From positions 1 through 64,000 of the forward strand of contig JAEEYO010000054.1 of the NCBI GenBank assembly GCA_016288205.1: a stretch of DNA of 64,000 bases. Direction: 5' to 3'. The translations under genes and the position numbers were made by a program. A model generated the notes under the pieces. The model was not told the origin of the DNA, did no database searches, and saw only the letters and a list, made by a program, of their open reading frames with translations. Of this stretch, positions 41,455-50,584 are shown piece by piece (position 1 is the stretch's first letter; each line of letters starts with the position of its first letter). This stretch comes from Treponema sp. Lineage in GTDB: Bacteria; Spirochaetota; Spirochaetia; Treponematales; Treponemataceae.

Positions 41455-42603
41455 TCAGTAGGCCTGCTTAATCAGCTCAAACAGGTCGTCGCTGGTCATG
41501 CTTCTCTGCAAGGTGTTTATCAAATCAACCTCGCTCGCATCCTCAGCGGCAAGTGAAAGTTTTTCTATGGTTACGTTGAGGTCCTTGAGACGTGCCGGAA
41601 GATTCGCCTTGGCAATGTGCTGCCTTACATACTCGGTAAAGGCTGAAACCGCCTCGTCGTCGCTTGCGTCAAGGCTCGCCGCACGGATGATTTTCGCCAC
41701 ACGCGCGATTCTGTCCTTCCTGAATTTAGCCGCGTCCTCAATCACATAAGGGAAGAGGATTGACGAAGTGAGCGACTTGGAGATTTTGAACCTTGAGTTC
41801 ACGCAGAGGGAAATCAGCGTGCTGGCACCGATGGAGCTTGAGGCCGCTGCAAGAGAAGCCATGCATCCCGCCTCGCTGTAAAGAACTTCCTGCGGGGTCG
41901 TCACGGTGAGAGTCTGCGCTCCGTCCATGGCGTATCCGATCAGCTCAATGCACTTCTCCGCAATCATGTCGCTGAAGAAGGTCGCTTTCTGGCTAAGGTA
42001 TGCCTCGGTCGCAATGGCAAGAGTCTCAATGGCGAGCGATGACATCTGGTTTTCGGTAAGCGTCACCGTCAGGTTCGGATCAAAGAGAACCATCTTCGCA
42101 AGTCCGTTCTGTGTCTTCAAAAGACGGAGCTTTGATGAGCGCGCGTCAATCACGGGAATGCGGTCGGTGAATACAAAGTCGTCACGGATTGTGGTGGGAA
42201 GAGCGATCAGCGGAATTGGAGCCGTCGTGGGGTTCGCACCGTCAATGAAATCGTAGACCTCGTGGCTCTCATGGTAGAGAGTACAGACTCCGCGTGCGAC
42301 GTTGAGGGCCTTGGAACCTCCTACTCCGATCACGCCGTGGATGTGAGCCTGACGTGCGAGTGTAAGCGCGTTGGTCAGGACCTGCGTATCCGCCCCGCCC
42401 GGAATCTCGTCAAAGACAAAAAAGTCAATCTTGCGGTCCTCAAGGGATTTTGTCACTTTCTCCGCGTTTCCGACCTGTTTCAGCACCGGATCCACGACCA
42501 CCATGAACTTGCTGCCGTAATCCTTCACATACTGTCCCAGACGGCTTGTTGTGTATGAGCCCAGAACAATGTTGGGCTGAATCTTGAAGATAAAATCAGA
42601 CAT
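41455..42603 (-). CDS. Iron-containing alcohol dehydrogenase family homologue lacking the usual metal ligands
   Basis: 382 residues with the family fold: a nucleotide-binding half (VIGVGGSKALNVARGVC, IALPTTIRDDFVFTDR) and a C-terminal helical half. By eye, the residues that bind iron in FucO-type enzymes are changed: the D-x-x-x-H region reads ESLAIETLAIATEAYLS-like (E and I instead of D and H), and the two C-terminal histidine positions fall at SLCVNSRFK and ISKSLTSSILFPYV (S/L and K). Without ligands the fold could be non-catalytic or use another cofactor. GAGGAG precedes the start. Confidence 0.7.
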   Translation of the reverse strand: MSDFIFKIQPNIVLGSYTTSRLGQYVKDYGSKFMVVVDPVLKQVGNAEKVTKSLEDRKIDFFVFDEIPGGADTQVLTNALTLARQAHIHGVIGVGGSKALNVARGVCTLYHESHEVYDFIDGANPTTAPIPLIALPTTIRDDFVFTDRIPVIDARSSKLRLLKTQNGLAKMVLFDPNLTVTLTENQMSSLAIETLAIATEAYLSQKATFFSDMIAEKCIELIGYAMDGAQTLTVTTPQEVLYSEAGCMASLAAASSSIGASTLISLCVNSRFKISKSLTSSILFPYVIEDAAKFRKDRIARVAKIIRAASLDASDDEAVSAFTEYVRQHIAKANLPARLKDLNVTIEKLSLAAEDASEVDLINTLQRSMTSDDLFELIKQAY

Positions 42604-42730
42604 TTTTCAACTCCTCACTCAGCTTTTTTACAAGCAGCTTCTTTCAAACGGGGGATGTTTCCGCGAATAATCCTTTTCAGAAATTCTCCCATAACTAGAT
42701 TAACGGAAGGATTGAAAAGCGTCTTTAAAC

Positions 42731-42762
42731 AAAAAAAAGACGGAACCGAAGTTCCGTCTTCC
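42731..42762 (-). terminator. Terminator behind flgM
   Basis: On the minus strand AAGACGGAAC and GTTCCGTCTT (42737-42746 and 42751-42760) form a 10-base stem with a 4-base loop, then TTTTTTTT. The 42604-42817 gap otherwise holds nothing convincing. Confidence 0.85.
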
Positions 42763-42817
42763 GAGGTCATCAGTCCGCCCGAAGTTTCAGAATAAAAACG
42801 AGCGGATACCGACAAAA

Positions 42818-43105
42818 TTACAGACCGTAAGCACTCATAATGCGATCAGCCGTAGCCGCGATCGTCTCAGGATTCAGATAATTGGGATCCTGAATCTTCA
42901 GCTTGACCTGTTCAATCAAATCCTGACGTACATCAGGTGTTTCTGCCGCCACTTGACTCAAGTAGAAGGACTCTGCCAACTCTTTCGCTTCGTCAGAGAC
43001 AGTGATTTCATCTGAACCGGCTTTCAAGCTATCTGCAACATTGGAGCGTTTAACATTCTGCAGGTTGTTGAGAGGGTTGACCCCTGAAATCTTGTCTATC
43101 ATCAT
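42818..43105 (-). CDS. flgM: Anti-sigma-28 factor FlgM
   Basis: 95 residues from ATG 43105 (GGGAGGAAGG upstream; the next codon is also ATG). MIDKISGVNPLNNLQNVKRS and VRQDLIEQVKLKIQDPNYLN to ADRIMSAYGL is the FlgM layout, with the C-terminal sigma28-binding helices. It holds back sigma28 until the hook is finished. The gene sits apart from any flagellar cluster, behind rsmI. Confidence 0.82.
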   Translation of the reverse strand: MMIDKISGVNPLNNLQNVKRSNVADSLKAGSDEITVSDEAKELAESFYLSQVAAETPDVRQDLIEQVKLKIQDPNYLNPETIAATADRIMSAYGL

Positions 43106-43121
43106 AGTAACCTTCCTCCCT

Positions 43122-43829
43122 TTAATTATCGGAGTCTTCATTTAAAAGTTTAACATTTTTATTAGAAGAAATAAAAATCGCGAACTCGCCTAAAACCTTG
43201 CTTCTTGAAGAATAATCCTCAAGGATCTCGGCGGCCGTCCCGTCATTTATCTCCTCGTGCAGCTTCGTGAGCTCCCGTCCCACGACAATTCTGCGTCCGG
43301 CATCGATCTCGGCAATGTCCGCAAGCAATTTCACCACGCGGAAGGGGCTCTCGTAAACCACCACCGCGGCACCGCTGTCCATAAGCTCACGCAGGCGGCT
43401 CCTCCTTCTTCCCGGCTTGGGAGAGAGGAATCCCTCGAAAATCAGGGTCTTTCCGCCGGCTCCAGCAACAGAAACCAGTGTGGCAAACGCGCTCGGTCCC
43501 GGAATGGGGATTACCTTGTGTCCTGCCTTCCTCGCCTCACCCGCAAGCACGGCCCCCGGATCGCTTATTCCCGGCTCACCAGCATCACTCGCGTAGGCAA
43601 CGGTCTTTCCCTCGTCCAAAAGCGCGATTATTTTCTCCGACGCGAATTTCTCGTTCTGGGCACGGCAGCTTATCATTGGCTTCCGTATCTCAAAATGGGT
43701 CAGGAGCTCCATTGTATGCCTAGTGTCCTCAGCCGCTACCACATCCACGCTGCGGAAAGTCTCCAGGGCACGGTAGGTGATGTCGCCGAGGTTCCCGATC
43801 GGAGTGCCGACGATGTAAAGTTCAGACAA
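43122..43829 (-). CDS. rsmI: 16S rRNA (cytidine-1402-2'-O)-methyltransferase RsmI
   Basis: 235 residues. LYIVGTPIGNLGDITYRA, VVAAEDTRHT, ASDAGEPGISDPG, IPIPGPSAF and VYESPFRV are the family landmarks. TTG 43829 is chosen as the start: AGGGGG precedes it by 6 bases, whereas the upstream TTG at 43844 lacks spacing. It methylates the 2'-OH of C1402 in 16S rRNA. flgM follows 17 bases behind. Confidence 0.9.
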   Translation of the reverse strand: MSELYIVGTPIGNLGDITYRALETFRSVDVVAAEDTRHTMELLTHFEIRKPMISCRAQNEKFASEKIIALLDEGKTVAYASDAGEPGISDPGAVLAGEARKAGHKVIPIPGPSAFATLVSVAGAGGKTLIFEGFLSPKPGRRRSRLRELMDSGAAVVVYESPFRVVKLLADIAEIDAGRRIVVGRELTKLHEEINDGTAAEILEDYSSRSKVLGEFAIFISSNKNVKLLNEDSDN

Positions 43830-43847
43830 ATTTTCCCCCTGCAAATA

Positions 43848-43876
43848 AGGATATACATAAAAATAGGATTCGTCAA
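43848..43876 (-). promoter_or_regulatory. Promoter of rsmI-flgM
   Basis: On the minus strand TTGACG (43871-43876), 17 bases, TATCCT (43848-43853). The leader is about 14 bases. Confidence 0.6.
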
Positions 43877-44062
43877 GGGGAAAACGAGTGGAAAGATGAA
43901 AGTGGAAAACGGAGAGCTAGGGAGGATTTTATTTTCTAAAGAGCACGCGTAAAAAAACCGATAATTTAAATTGGATAGTCGGGTAATTCCGGCTTTGGGA
44001 TAAATTTATCTTAAAAAGTAGAAATGGATTTAATGTTTAGGATAAATTAAAAGGGTGGAAAA

Positions 44063-47000
44063 ATGAAACACAACTCCAAGGAACACGTTGCGTCCGTCGC
44101 GGCAGGGGTGATCCTGTTCTTCTTTGCGGCGGTCTTCGCAATCGGACTTCTCTTAAAAATACTGGATTTCGGAACCGGGGAAGAGGGCGGCTCCATTCTC
44201 TACAAGCTCGGTGACATTCTCCTCAGCGCATACGGATTCTGCGGGATGCTCATTCCCATCTTCTTTGCGGTCGCGGGAGCGTTCTGCTTTGACTCACGCT
44301 GGTCGGTGACAAAGGCGGCATGTCTTTTCGTCTCTGTGCTTCCCTTTATGACCCTGGTTTTCGCCGAGAAAATCATCCGCGACGTGCTCTCCTATGACAC
44401 AAGCTCGGTCGCATTCGTAAAAATCACCATGACATCGGTAGTCACGCTCCTTTTGATTGCGGCGGAATATCTGCTTGCGGTCATCCTTGCGGGAAGAATA
44501 CAGCAGCGCCTTGACAAAAAGAAAAAAAGCAGGGTCAGCGACAACACGGCGAGCGAGGACACAATCAGCTTTGACGATGACCTGTCCGAATTCGACATTG
44601 ACGAAGAGCTGGACGATGAGGACGAAGCGTATGAGAGCCACGGCGAAAAATATATAGAGGATTCTCCCGATGACAGATATGAGACCGAAGAATATGACGC
44701 TGACGAGTACGATGAAGAGGATTCTGAGGATGAGGACAATGAGTCCGGCGTTGAAAGCGAGCGCACGGTAGTCATGGAAGAGGAGGACGATGATAACGGA
44801 AGCGAATTCCAGGCACCGACCATAGCGGACAACTTCTTCGGCGATGAGAAAAAGACCGTGATTGCAGAGCCGGAGGAGCAGACTGAATCCGACGAGGAGA
44901 TTTTCAACGAGACCGAACACACCCTGAAGGAAAAAATCGGGGGGGCGGTCGCCGGAATCTTCGACAAAATCAAGGCGCGGGTTCAGGACATGGCCGAGTT
45001 CAGCAAAAAGCAGGACGAGGAGGACAGAAAGGCGGCTGAGATCCAGGAGCAGAAAAAGGACCAGGAAATCAGAAGCGTAGTGGACATCAACGACTTCTTC
45101 AAGAAACCCGCCGAAAGAACTGTCTACAGCGAATCCGAGCCGGAAGAAGAGAAGACACCCGCACACAACGTGCTTACCGGAGACGACACTTACCGCAGGC
45201 CGGAAATTGAGGACGAGAAGAAACACAATCCGTTCCTGAGCGTAGAGACCCCGGTGGAGGAGACCTTTGAGATTGAGGAATCCCTGGACAGCTCACAGGG
45301 CGACGAGACAATCCGCGAGTTCGAGCAGGGAAACCTTGAGTACAACGAGGCCGACTTCGTGAATCCCTTCGCGACAATCACCGAGGACGACTCCATAGAG
45401 ATCGAGACCTCCGGCACCATAGACCAGGACGAGACTCCCCTTGAGATGAGCGACCTCCAGATTGACGAGTCAGAGACGGAGAAAAACAGGCGCGAGGTTT
45501 TCCAGCACACCGAGGACCTTTATTCCGCAGAGCCGGTTGAAGAGGATGAAGCGGAGGAGGAAGAGGAGCAGAAACCCACGTTCACGCCAAGCCGCAAGAG
45601 AACCGCCGAGGAAGAGGAAGAGCTTTACGCGAAGATACGTGAGTCCATGAGGAGCGCGCCGAAACCTGAGCCCAAGCCTCAGACCGAGAACGTGACAGTA
45701 ACCATAGGAGACAATCTGGACAGCATTTTTGCACGAATAGACGCGGACGTAAAAGCCGAGGTCCAGCAGAAGCCGAGGTACGAGAGCCCAAGAGCCCAGG
45801 AAGAGAACCAGGTGGAAAAGACTGAGGAAGCCCCGGTGGAATTTACCCCGGAACAGAGGGCATCAAGAAATCAGGGGATACTCGTGGACCTTGAGGAGAC
45901 AAAACCCGCCCCGGATTATATGGAAGAATCCGTGACACACACGGAACACGCGGAGGAAAAAGTACAGGGAAGCGGATTTGCGATTGACCCGCTGAAGAAC
46001 CTGCACGACTTCAAAACCGAGGAGAAAAAGGCTCCCGAGGAAAAGAAAGTGCGCCACGGACTTCTCGCACGCACGGAAAGCTTCGCCACAGGAGAAAAAT
46101 GGCCGACGGAGGAAAGCGAGCCGAAAAAAGATTCCGCCACAGACACCGACAGCTCAGTTGAAAGCTCCCCGGTCCGCATTGACGACGTATACAGCGACGA
46201 CGAGATTGAGGACACAGTTTCCCCCTCATACAGCTACGACGACAAGATTTACATTGACGAGTCCGAGGATGACCTTGACGCGAATCTTGACGATGACTCG
46301 GACAGCGTGGAGGAGGAAAAACCCGTCGTCAGAAAGCCGGTCTACATCCAGAAACCAGCGGCTCCATACAAGATTCCCACTACCCTTCTCACCGCATACG
46401 AGGACAATCCCTACTGGATAATCGATCAGGAGACCGAGAACGCGGCGCAGAACCTGAAGCAGACCCTAGCCGAATTCAAGATTGAGGCCGAGGTGACAGG
46501 CATACAGAAGGGCCCCGTCGTGACCATGTTCGAGATTCTTCCCGCGCCCGGAGTAAAGCTGAACAGAATCGTGGCGTTGCAGGACAACATCGCCCTCAGA
46601 CTCGCAGCAAGCTCGGTACGCATAGTCGCGCCCATCCCCGGAAAACACGCCGTCGGAATTGAGGTGCCGAACAAATCAAGGGCGATCATCTCAATACGCG
46701 AGTGCCTTGAGCAGGAAAGACCCGAATGGAAAAAGATGGGAGTGCCGGTCGTGCTCGGAAAGGACATACAGGGAAACACACAGCTCATGGATCTGGTGAA
46801 GACCCCCCACCTCCTGATTGCGGGAGCCACGGGAGCCGGAAAATCAGTGTGCGTGAACAGCATCATCCTGAGCATACTCTTCAAGAGAAGCCCGCGCGAG
46901 TGCAAGATGATTCTGATCGACCCGAAGATCGTGGAGCTCAAGCTTTACAATGACATACCGCATCTTCTCACGCCCGTAATCACCGAGCCGAAGAAAGCAA

Positions 47001-47779
47001 TGCAGGCCCTCCAGTACTGCCTGTGCGAGATGGAGCGCCGTTACTCGCTTCTGGACAACATGTCGGTCAGGGACATCACATCGTACAACAGGAAGATTGA
47101 GGAAAAAAAGATGGCAGCCGAGCATCTGCCCTACCTGATTGTGATAATCGACGAGTTCGCGGATTTGATGGCGACGACAGGAAAGCAGCTTGAGGGAGTA
47201 CTCGCAAGACTCGCAGCGATGAGCCGCGCCGTGGGAATCCACCTTGTTCTCGCAACCCAGAGACCCTCGATCGACGTAATCACGGGACTCATCAAGGCGA
47301 ACATCCCGAGCCGCATCGCATTCATGGTCGCAAGCAAAATGGACAGCCGCATCATCCTTGACCAGGTGGGAGCCGAAAAACTCCTCGGAAAGGGAGACAT
47401 GCTCTACACCTCAGCGACAGACCCCTTCCCCACCCGCATACAGGGAACCTTCGTGAGCGATCAGGAAGTTGAGAACGTGGTGAACGCCGTTAAGGAATGG
47501 GGAGAGCCCGAGTACATTGACGACGAGATTTTTGTGGACGACGACGAGGAAGAGGGAGACGACGCAATGTCCATGTTCAACCCCGACGGAGACGACCCGC
47601 TTTACGAAAAGGCGCTGGACATAGTTGTACAGGCCGGAAAAGCATCCGCGTCATACATCCAGAGACGGCTCAAGATCGGGTACAACAGGGCGGCACGCCT
47701 TGTGGAAGAGATGGAAGAGCGCGGCATCGTGGGCCCCGCGAACGGAAGCAAACCCCGCGAGCTGATTCACATCCCATGA
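44063..47779 (+). CDS. ftsK: DNA translocase FtsK with long acidic linker
   Basis: 1238 residues. Four hydrophobic segments occupy residues about 10-160. Residues about 165-760 are a very acidic, low-complexity linker rich in E/D. The motor is C-terminal: IAGATGAGKSVCVNSIILS (Walker A, about 922-940), LIVIIDEFADLMATTGKQ (Walker B, about 1025) and the FtsK_gamma winged helix, VVQAGKASASYIQRRLKIGY, near 1190-1210. It pumps the chromosome termini at division. The linker is longer than in E. coli-type proteins. The ribosome binding site is AAAGGGTGG. Confidence 0.9.
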   Translation: MKHNSKEHVASVAAGVILFFFAAVFAIGLLLKILDFGTGEEGGSILYKLGDILLSAYGFCGMLIPIFFAVAGAFCFDSRWSVTKAACLFVSVLPFMTLVFAEKIIRDVLSYDTSSVAFVKITMTSVVTLLLIAAEYLLAVILAGRIQQRLDKKKKSRVSDNTASEDTISFDDDLSEFDIDEELDDEDEAYESHGEKYIEDSPDDRYETEEYDADEYDEEDSEDEDNESGVESERTVVMEEEDDDNGSEFQAPTIADNFFGDEKKTVIAEPEEQTESDEEIFNETEHTLKEKIGGAVAGIFDKIKARVQDMAEFSKKQDEEDRKAAEIQEQKKDQEIRSVVDINDFFKKPAERTVYSESEPEEEKTPAHNVLTGDDTYRRPEIEDEKKHNPFLSVETPVEETFEIEESLDSSQGDETIREFEQGNLEYNEADFVNPFATITEDDSIEIETSGTIDQDETPLEMSDLQIDESETEKNRREVFQHTEDLYSAEPVEEDEAEEEEEQKPTFTPSRKRTAEEEEELYAKIRESMRSAPKPEPKPQTENVTVTIGDNLDSIFARIDADVKAEVQQKPRYESPRAQEENQVEKTEEAPVEFTPEQRASRNQGILVDLEETKPAPDYMEESVTHTEHAEEKVQGSGFAIDPLKNLHDFKTEEKKAPEEKKVRHGLLARTESFATGEKWPTEESEPKKDSATDTDSSVESSPVRIDDVYSDDEIEDTVSPSYSYDDKIYIDESEDDLDANLDDDSDSVEEEKPVVRKPVYIQKPAAPYKIPTTLLTAYEDNPYWIIDQETENAAQNLKQTLAEFKIEAEVTGIQKGPVVTMFEILPAPGVKLNRIVALQDNIALRLAASSVRIVAPIPGKHAVGIEVPNKSRAIISIRECLEQERPEWKKMGVPVVLGKDIQGNTQLMDLVKTPHLLIAGATGAGKSVCVNSIILSILFKRSPRECKMILIDPKIVELKLYNDIPHLLTPVITEPKKAMQALQYCLCEMERRYSLLDNMSVRDITSYNRKIEEKKMAAEHLPYLIVIIDEFADLMATTGKQLEGVLARLAAMSRAVGIHLVLATQRPSIDVITGLIKANIPSRIAFMVASKMDSRIILDQVGAEKLLGKGDMLYTSATDPFPTRIQGTFVSDQEVENVVNAVKEWGEPEYIDDEIFVDDDEEEGDDAMSMFNPDGDDPLYEKALDIVVQAGKASASYIQRRLKIGYNRAARLVEEMEERGIVGPANGSKPRELIHIP

Positions 47780-47793
47780 TTCGGAGAGACCGT

Positions 47794-48936
47794 ATGAAAA
47801 GACATATTTTGACTTTCTCCATATCCGCACTGATTCTCCTGACGCTCACCGGATGCGCCAAGGCAAAAAAAGACGGCAGCGACACGGAGCTGGTGCAGGA
47901 GATAATCGCAAGCGAGAAAACTGAGACAGAGGAGATTTCCCCCTCCCCCATCGAGAGGGACGAACCGGGCACAAAGGAAGACTCCCCCGCGGAGACTGAG
48001 GCCGTGAATGCGGAGGAAGCTGACGGAACGGAGAAAAAACAGCCGGTGAATTCCTACAAGGAAGTCTGGGGATACGTGATGACGGAGCGAGAGCATTTCT
48101 TCAAGCCGAACATGCCGGTGACAGACCTCTGCTACTTTGCGGCGGACATAAACAGCTACGCGGAGATTCCGACCATACCGAATCCCAAGGTGTTCGCGGA
48201 CTTCAAGGGACGCACTCACCTCGTGGTGTTCTGCGGAGGAAGGGCACTCACCCACTTCACCATAGACCCGGAAGGAGAGCCGAGAAAACGGATCCTTGAC
48301 ACGATTGAGGGAGCCTCAAAAAAATACGACGGCATACACATTGACTTCGAGAACGTGGGACTGAGGGACGCGGAGAATTTCCATCTGTTTTTGATTGAGA
48401 TACGCAAAAGAATCGGGCCGGGGAAAATGCTCTCCGTGGCTCTTCCGGCAAGGACAAGGCTTCTCAGGGACGAAATCTACGAATACACGAAGATCGCGCC
48501 TCTTGTGGACCGGATCATCATCATGGCGTATGACGAGCACTGGTCGGGAGGAAAGGCAGGCCCCGTGGCAAGCATGAGCTGGTGCCGCAACGTCGCCGAT
48601 TTCTGCAACGAGAACATACCGAGGGAAAAGCTCGTGATGGGACTTCCATTCTACGGACGCGCGTGGGAGGATCAGGGCTTCGACACCTCGTGGATTTTCA
48701 AGAGCATAGAGAGAATAAAGGGAGAGAACGGCGTGACGGAAATCAAGCGCACGGATTCCGTACCATACTTTGAGTTCGACACAAACGTGCATGTGACCGC
48801 ATATTACGACGACGCACAATCACTCACGGCAAGGTGCAGCATGTACAGCGAAAAGGGCATAGACAAAGTGGCGTTCTGGAGAATCGGCCAGGAGGACACA
48901 ACTTTCTGGGATGACATCGCCATCAAAGAAAACTAG
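47794..48936 (+). CDS. Lipoprotein with GH18-type glycosidase domain
   Basis: 380 residues from ATG 47794 (GGAGAG upstream). The signal peptide MKRHILTFSISALILLTLTGC has a lipobox (LTGC). After a low-complexity acidic linker (about 25-85) is a GH18 barrel: YDGIHIDFENVG holds the D-x-x-D-x-D-x-E type catalytic acid (E near 183), and IIIMAYDEHWSGGKAGPVAS is the conserved M-x-Y-D. It probably hydrolyses peptidoglycan or a similar amino sugar chain, like YaaH-type enzymes. It starts 14 bases after ftsK, so co-transcribed. Confidence 0.82.
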   Translation: MKRHILTFSISALILLTLTGCAKAKKDGSDTELVQEIIASEKTETEEISPSPIERDEPGTKEDSPAETEAVNAEEADGTEKKQPVNSYKEVWGYVMTEREHFFKPNMPVTDLCYFAADINSYAEIPTIPNPKVFADFKGRTHLVVFCGGRALTHFTIDPEGEPRKRILDTIEGASKKYDGIHIDFENVGLRDAENFHLFLIEIRKRIGPGKMLSVALPARTRLLRDEIYEYTKIAPLVDRIIIMAYDEHWSGGKAGPVASMSWCRNVADFCNENIPREKLVMGLPFYGRAWEDQGFDTSWIFKSIERIKGENGVTEIKRTDSVPYFEFDTNVHVTAYYDDAQSLTARCSMYSEKGIDKVAFWRIGQEDTTFWDDIAIKEN

Positions 48937-48978
48937 AGTCCCCCAGCTTTCCACTTTCCACTCTCCACTTTCAACTTC

Positions 48979-49815
48979 CTACAGCTGTACCCCGCTCTTG
49001 ATTTTTTCCTCGAACCTCTGGAGCTTCTTTCCGTCCAGGGGATTCTCCTTTCCTGAGAGAACGGCCCTCAGAGCCTCCATTTCCTCCCCGGTGAAAGCGA
49101 CGGATCTTTCCATGTCATTCTCGAAGGATGCCGTTGCCATGGGGCAGACCTTGCGCACCATCTCCAGAATCACCTTGGCATACTCGCGGATCTCATACTG
49201 TGCGTGTGAGTCAAGACGCAGCTTCAAGAAATGGAAGAGATTATGCAGGTCCATCTGCCAGTAGAACTCCGTGTAGAGAGAAAGCGGCAGGTTGATCCTG
49301 GCAATTTCGCGCGCAAGTCCCTTGTCAAGCATCTTTGAGTAGGCTTCGTATGAAAGCTTCTGACCGGTCTCGAACGCGTTTCTGAATTCCTCAGCCTCCG
49401 TCTCGGGCAAAGGTTCGCTCTCCCTTCCCTGCTTGTTGTCCTTGGACTGCTTGGCGATGCAGGAATCCTCGGGAACATAGAACTCATCCCTCATCACCGA
49501 GTAACGTCCCGAGACCTCGTTCATGCGGCCCATGCGGTGACGTACCCACTGGCGGGCGACGAAGATGGGCATCTTGAGATGGAATGTAAACACCACCTGC
49601 TCGAAGGGCGACGTATGCTGGTGGCGAAGGAGATAGTCAATCAGCGCGGCATCCTGGCTCACGGACTTGGTTCCGTCTCCATAGGACACCCTCGCGGACT
49701 GCACGATTCTCTGGTCGCTTCCGTAATAATCCACCATGCGGACAAATCCCTTGTCCAGTACCTTGAATTCCTTGTCCAGAATCTCTTCCGCCTCGGGCAC
49801 GATGCAATGAGCCAT
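48979..49815 (-). CDS. thyX: Flavin-dependent thymidylate synthase ThyX
   Basis: 278 residues. The ThyX signature R-H-R-x7-S-x-R occurs as R92-H93-R94 to S102-G-R104, preceded by MPIFVARQW. It converts dUMP to dTMP using FAD, NADPH and methylenetetrahydrofolate. AGAGG precedes ATG 49815. The N-terminal 25 residues, with a VLDKGFVRMVDYYG start, match the family. Confidence 0.93.
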   Translation of the reverse strand: MAHCIVPEAEEILDKEFKVLDKGFVRMVDYYGSDQRIVQSARVSYGDGTKSVSQDAALIDYLLRHQHTSPFEQVVFTFHLKMPIFVARQWVRHRMGRMNEVSGRYSVMRDEFYVPEDSCIAKQSKDNKQGRESEPLPETEAEEFRNAFETGQKLSYEAYSKMLDKGLAREIARINLPLSLYTEFYWQMDLHNLFHFLKLRLDSHAQYEIREYAKVILEMVRKVCPMATASFENDMERSVAFTGEEMEALRAVLSGKENPLDGKKLQRFEEKIKSGVQL

Positions 49816-49839
49816 GTGAAAACCTCTTCAATATAATTT

Positions 49840-50496
49840 TTACTTTGATTCGTCTGCCGCAGAGTCCTCTTTGGACTCATCATCAGGGGTCACCTCGGGG
49901 CTTACGTCCGGGGTAATGTCTATGTCGTCCTCAATTCCGGCATCCTTCACGCTGTCGGGCTCTATGACAATGGGGCGTTTTCTCCAAGCGTAGAGTCCGT
50001 AAATCAGGCCGCAGAGGGCAAGCACAATGCCCATGATGCGCACGATGTTGGTCATTCCGATGAACGCGATTACGAAAAGCAGGATCGCAATCAGGAGGGA
50101 GACCACAGCCTCAATGCGGTATGGACGCGTAGGAAGCTCGGCCATGTCAAGCTTGCTCACGATGACAATCAGCTCGAAAAGCGCGGACGCGACAAGATAT
50201 ATGCCTATGACAATCAGAAGAACGTGGATTATGCTCTCTGCCGCATGCCAGAAATTCATGGGAAGAATGACCGCCACGGCTCCAAGTATGATGCTAAGAA
50301 GACACTTCACTGAGACCGAGCGGCGGAAAAACGAGTCGTCCACCAGCCTGCGCACCGTGAAGAAATCGGCCACGCCCTTTATGACGGATGCGGCTCCGAG
50401 GAGAATCACGATAATCTTGATGCTGATGTCCGTGAACACAGCCACCAACACGCCGAGAACGATGGAAAGTACGCTGAAAATCAGTCCTGATGTCAT
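49840..50496 (-). CDS. DUF308/HdeD-type membrane protein
   Basis: 218 residues from ATG 50496 (AGGAGGAG, 6 bases upstream). Six hydrophobic segments in three hairpin-like pairs, typical of DUF308 (FSVLSIVLGVLVAVF, IIVILLGAASVIKGVADFF, LLSIILGAVAVILPMNFW and onward), then an acidic cytoplasmic tail. Role unknown; in acid-stress HdeD proteins the membrane domain is similar. Confidence 0.75.
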   Translation of the reverse strand: MTSGLIFSVLSIVLGVLVAVFTDISIKIIVILLGAASVIKGVADFFTVRRLVDDSFFRRSVSVKCLLSIILGAVAVILPMNFWHAAESIIHVLLIVIGIYLVASALFELIVIVSKLDMAELPTRPYRIEAVVSLLIAILLFVIAFIGMTNIVRIMGIVLALCGLIYGLYAWRKRPIVIEPDSVKDAGIEDDIDITPDVSPEVTPDDESKEDSAADESK

Positions 50497-50530
50497 AAAA
50501 TTCTCCTCCTGTAACAAACGCTATATTTAA

Positions 50531-50552
50531 GAGCCCACGTGTCCGTGGGCTC
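50531..50552 (-). terminator. Terminator-like hairpin behind the CHASE2 cyclase gene
   Basis: GAGCCCACG (50531-50539) pairs with CGTGGGCTC (50544-50552). A second hairpin CGACATT/AATGTCG lies at 50562-50578. The T-run is weak on either strand, so it may be a partial terminator. Confidence 0.5.
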
Positions 50553-50584
50553 CTAAACTCAACGACATTTCAATGTCGATTATA

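Noticed and set aside
42615-42815. Short minus-strand frame between the Fe-ADH-like gene and flgM
   Set aside because: It contains the strong flgM terminator hairpin and has no credible start.
44294-45226. 310-codon minus-strand frame opposite ftsK
   Set aside because: It lies opposite the membrane and acidic linker part of ftsK; reverse-strand openness follows from GAx/GAG-rich codons. No start signal.
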